Assembly: GCA_964498585.1 (NCBI GenBank)
Contig: CAZCHH010000104.1
Coordinates: 1-5,260, forward strand
Length of the DNA: 5,260 bases
Reading direction: 5' to 3'
From: JAAYJM01 sp964498585
GTDB lineage: Bacteria > Bacteroidota > Ignavibacteria > Kapaibacteriales > UBA2268
Of this stretch, positions 3,945 through 5,260 are shown piece by piece. A program made the translations under genes and the position numbers. Each line of letters begins with the position of its first letter. Positions within the stretch are counted from its first letter, which is position 1. The notes below the pieces were generated by a model. That model had not been told where the DNA came from and made no database searches. It saw only the letters and a list, made by a program, of their open reading frames with translations.

Positions 3945-5260
3945 TTATCTTTTTTTATCATTTTTTAAAATATCATAATAATAATTACTTTTTAGCAAAG
4001 AACTTGCTATTCGTATATAATTATCGGTATTAATAGATTTTTCTATTAATTTTTTTTGTGTAAAAAATCGTCTGTCTATTTCTTCTTTTAGTACTTTTTT
4101 TAACTTATCTATATTTTTGTATATTAAATTAATTTTATATTCCCTTAATTGTGTATTCATCTCTATGCAAGATTGAAGGATTTTTTCGTCAGCACCGCTT
4201 TCTTTCAAATTCTTTAGAATATTTTCAGCATTAAATTCTGATGTAGTTTTTAAATATGTTTTTGAGCTATCAAGATACTGAATGAAATCAGAGATAATAG
4301 TTTCATTATTATTTAAATCTTCATCAAATTTGTGATTAGCTGCCCAGAACGAAGCAAATTTAAATATAACTGCACTATCAATAAGTTCTTCAACAAAAGC
4401 AGTATTCTTTTCTTCTGAAATTATAGAATCTGGGATTATTCCAATAGCTTCATAAACTCTTCTTCCATTTTTTGTATAAAAAATAGTATCTGCCGGTTGA
4501 GATTTTATTTTTCCATCTTTATAATTTCGGTCATAATTAACTCTTTGGATGCAGCGGCCTGAAGGAGTATAATACTTTGCAGTAGTAACTTTTAGCATTT
4601 TATTATAAGGCAGTTCGGTAACTGATTGCACTAATCCTTTTCCAAAAGAACGCTCACCAATTATTATTCCTCTGTCAATGTCCTGAAATGCTCCTGCAAC
4701 AATTTCGCTCGCACTTGCAGACATACCATTTATTAATATAGCCACAGGAATATCAGAATCTATTGGATTTATTTTTGAAATATATTCGTTATGATTGAAA
4801 CCACCAGCTCTGCCTTTAGTGCTAACTATAGGAGTATTTTTTGCAAAGAACATTTCACATAACGAAACAGCTGCCTCAAGAAGTCCGCCCGGATTGTTCC
4901 TTAAATCCAAAATCAATCCCTTTAAATTATGCTCTTTTTTTAATTCTGAAAAGGCATCACGAACTTCATAGCCGCAAGAACGGGAAAATCTGTCTATTTT
5001 TATATAAGCAATGCTGTCTTCGTAAACTGTATAATAGCTTATATTTTTTAACCGGACATCTTGCCGTGTTAATTCTAATTTAATAGTATCTTGCAGATTA
5101 TTTCTTAAAAACCAAACGCTACTTCTTGAACCAATACGTCCCATTGTATATTTTCTCAAAGAGTCCGGAGTTTCTTTGTAAATTACTACTGAATCAATTT
5201 TGTAAATAATATCACCAATTCTGACGCCATTTTTTTCAGCAGAAAATCCCTCATATATTT
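3945..5260 (-). CDS. S41 family carboxy-terminal processing protease with PDZ domain (5' end outside window)
   Basis: This serine protease of the CtpA/Prc family normally acts in the periplasm, cutting proteins at their C termini. The frame stays open to the window edge (first full codon at 5258-5256), so 437 residues are visible and the signal peptide and start are missing. Residues 1-70 are the second half of a PDZ domain (GFSAEKNGVRIGDIIYKID ... DTIKLELTRQD). The S41 core follows: LILDLRNNPGG (about 115-125), then NGMSASASEIVAGAFQD with the catalytic Ser (visible residue 182, codon 4713-4715), the Lys of FGKG exactly 25 residues later (207, codon 4638-4640), and the supporting Gln at Lys+4. 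The tail to the end is helical and charged, ending RRFFTQKKLIEKSI...YYDIL, which resembles Bacteroidota enzymes of about 550 residues. TTG at 5157-5159 is an internal Leu codon (DSLRKYT), not a start. The stop lies about 100 nt before the sigma factor gene, so co-transcription is possible. Confidence 0.93.
   Translation of the reverse strand, partial: IYEGFSAEKNGVRIGDIIYKIDSVVIYKETPDSLRKYTMGRIGSRSSVWFLRNNLQDTIKLELTRQDVRLKNISYYTVYEDSIAYIKIDRFSRSCGYEVRDAFSELKKEHNLKGLILDLRNNPGGLLEAAVSLCEMFFAKNTPIVSTKGRAGGFNHNEYISKINPIDSDIPVAILINGMSASASEIVAGAFQDIDRGIIIGERSFGKGLVQSVTELPYNKMLKVTTAKYYTPSGRCIQRVNYDRNYKDGKIKSQPADTIFYTKNGRRVYEAIGIIPDSIISEEKNTAFVEELIDSAVIFKFASFWAANHKFDEDLNNNETIISDFIQYLDSSKTYLKTTSEFNAENILKNLKESGADEKILQSCIEMNTQLREYKINLIYKNIDKLKKVLKEEIDRRFFTQKKLIEKSINTDNYIRIASSLLKSNYYYDILKNDKKR

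Noticed and set aside
4841..5083. 80-codon plus-strand frame inside the protease gene
   Set aside because: It is antisense to the S41 core (LRNNPGG region) and has no independent support.

Overview
The window is AT-rich and looks like chromosomal DNA from a member of the Bacteroidota/Chlorobiota/Ignavibacteriota/Kapabacteria assemblage. Three things point there. The primary sigma factor is short, lacks region 1.1 and starts with the NRESQSLDKYLQEIG block typical of that group. The S41 protease has the C-terminal helical tail seen in Bacteroidota-type carboxy-terminal processing proteases. A promoter of the TTG-N(17-23)-TAnnTTTG class lies before the first gene. The assignment is from motif recall, not from a database search.

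Layout: positions 1-540 are non-coding and packed with repeats. They hold a GATTCTTCACTTCGTTCAGA-type interspersed repeat at the left edge, two inverted-repeat units, and three copies (one inverted, two direct) of a roughly 38-nt family with the core CTCTCAAGAGGGGAATT. A probable promoter at 545-576 then leads into a two-gene plus-strand operon: an OsmC-family thiol protein (621-1037) followed after 2 nt by a dicarboxylate/amino acid:cation symporter of the GltP/GltPh fold (1040-2542). Five tandem copies of an 8-bp unit begin 2 nt after the symporter stop codon. A 440-bp convergent intergenic region follows and ends in a good intrinsic terminator for the opposite strand.

On the minus strand lie an RpoD/SigA-type primary sigma factor (2984-3844, probable GTG start) and, upstream of it, an S41 C-terminal processing protease with a PDZ domain (3945 to beyond the right edge, 5' end missing). 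The two minus-strand genes are about 100 nt apart and may be transcribed together.

The four genes are ordinary housekeeping or stress/transport functions. I see no defence island, mobile gene cassette or undescribed multi-gene system. The points worth a second look are the repeat-dense left intergenic region, the roughly 85-residue insertion after TM1 of the symporter, the 8-bp tandem array at the symporter's 3' end, and two start-site corrections (sigma factor and protease).
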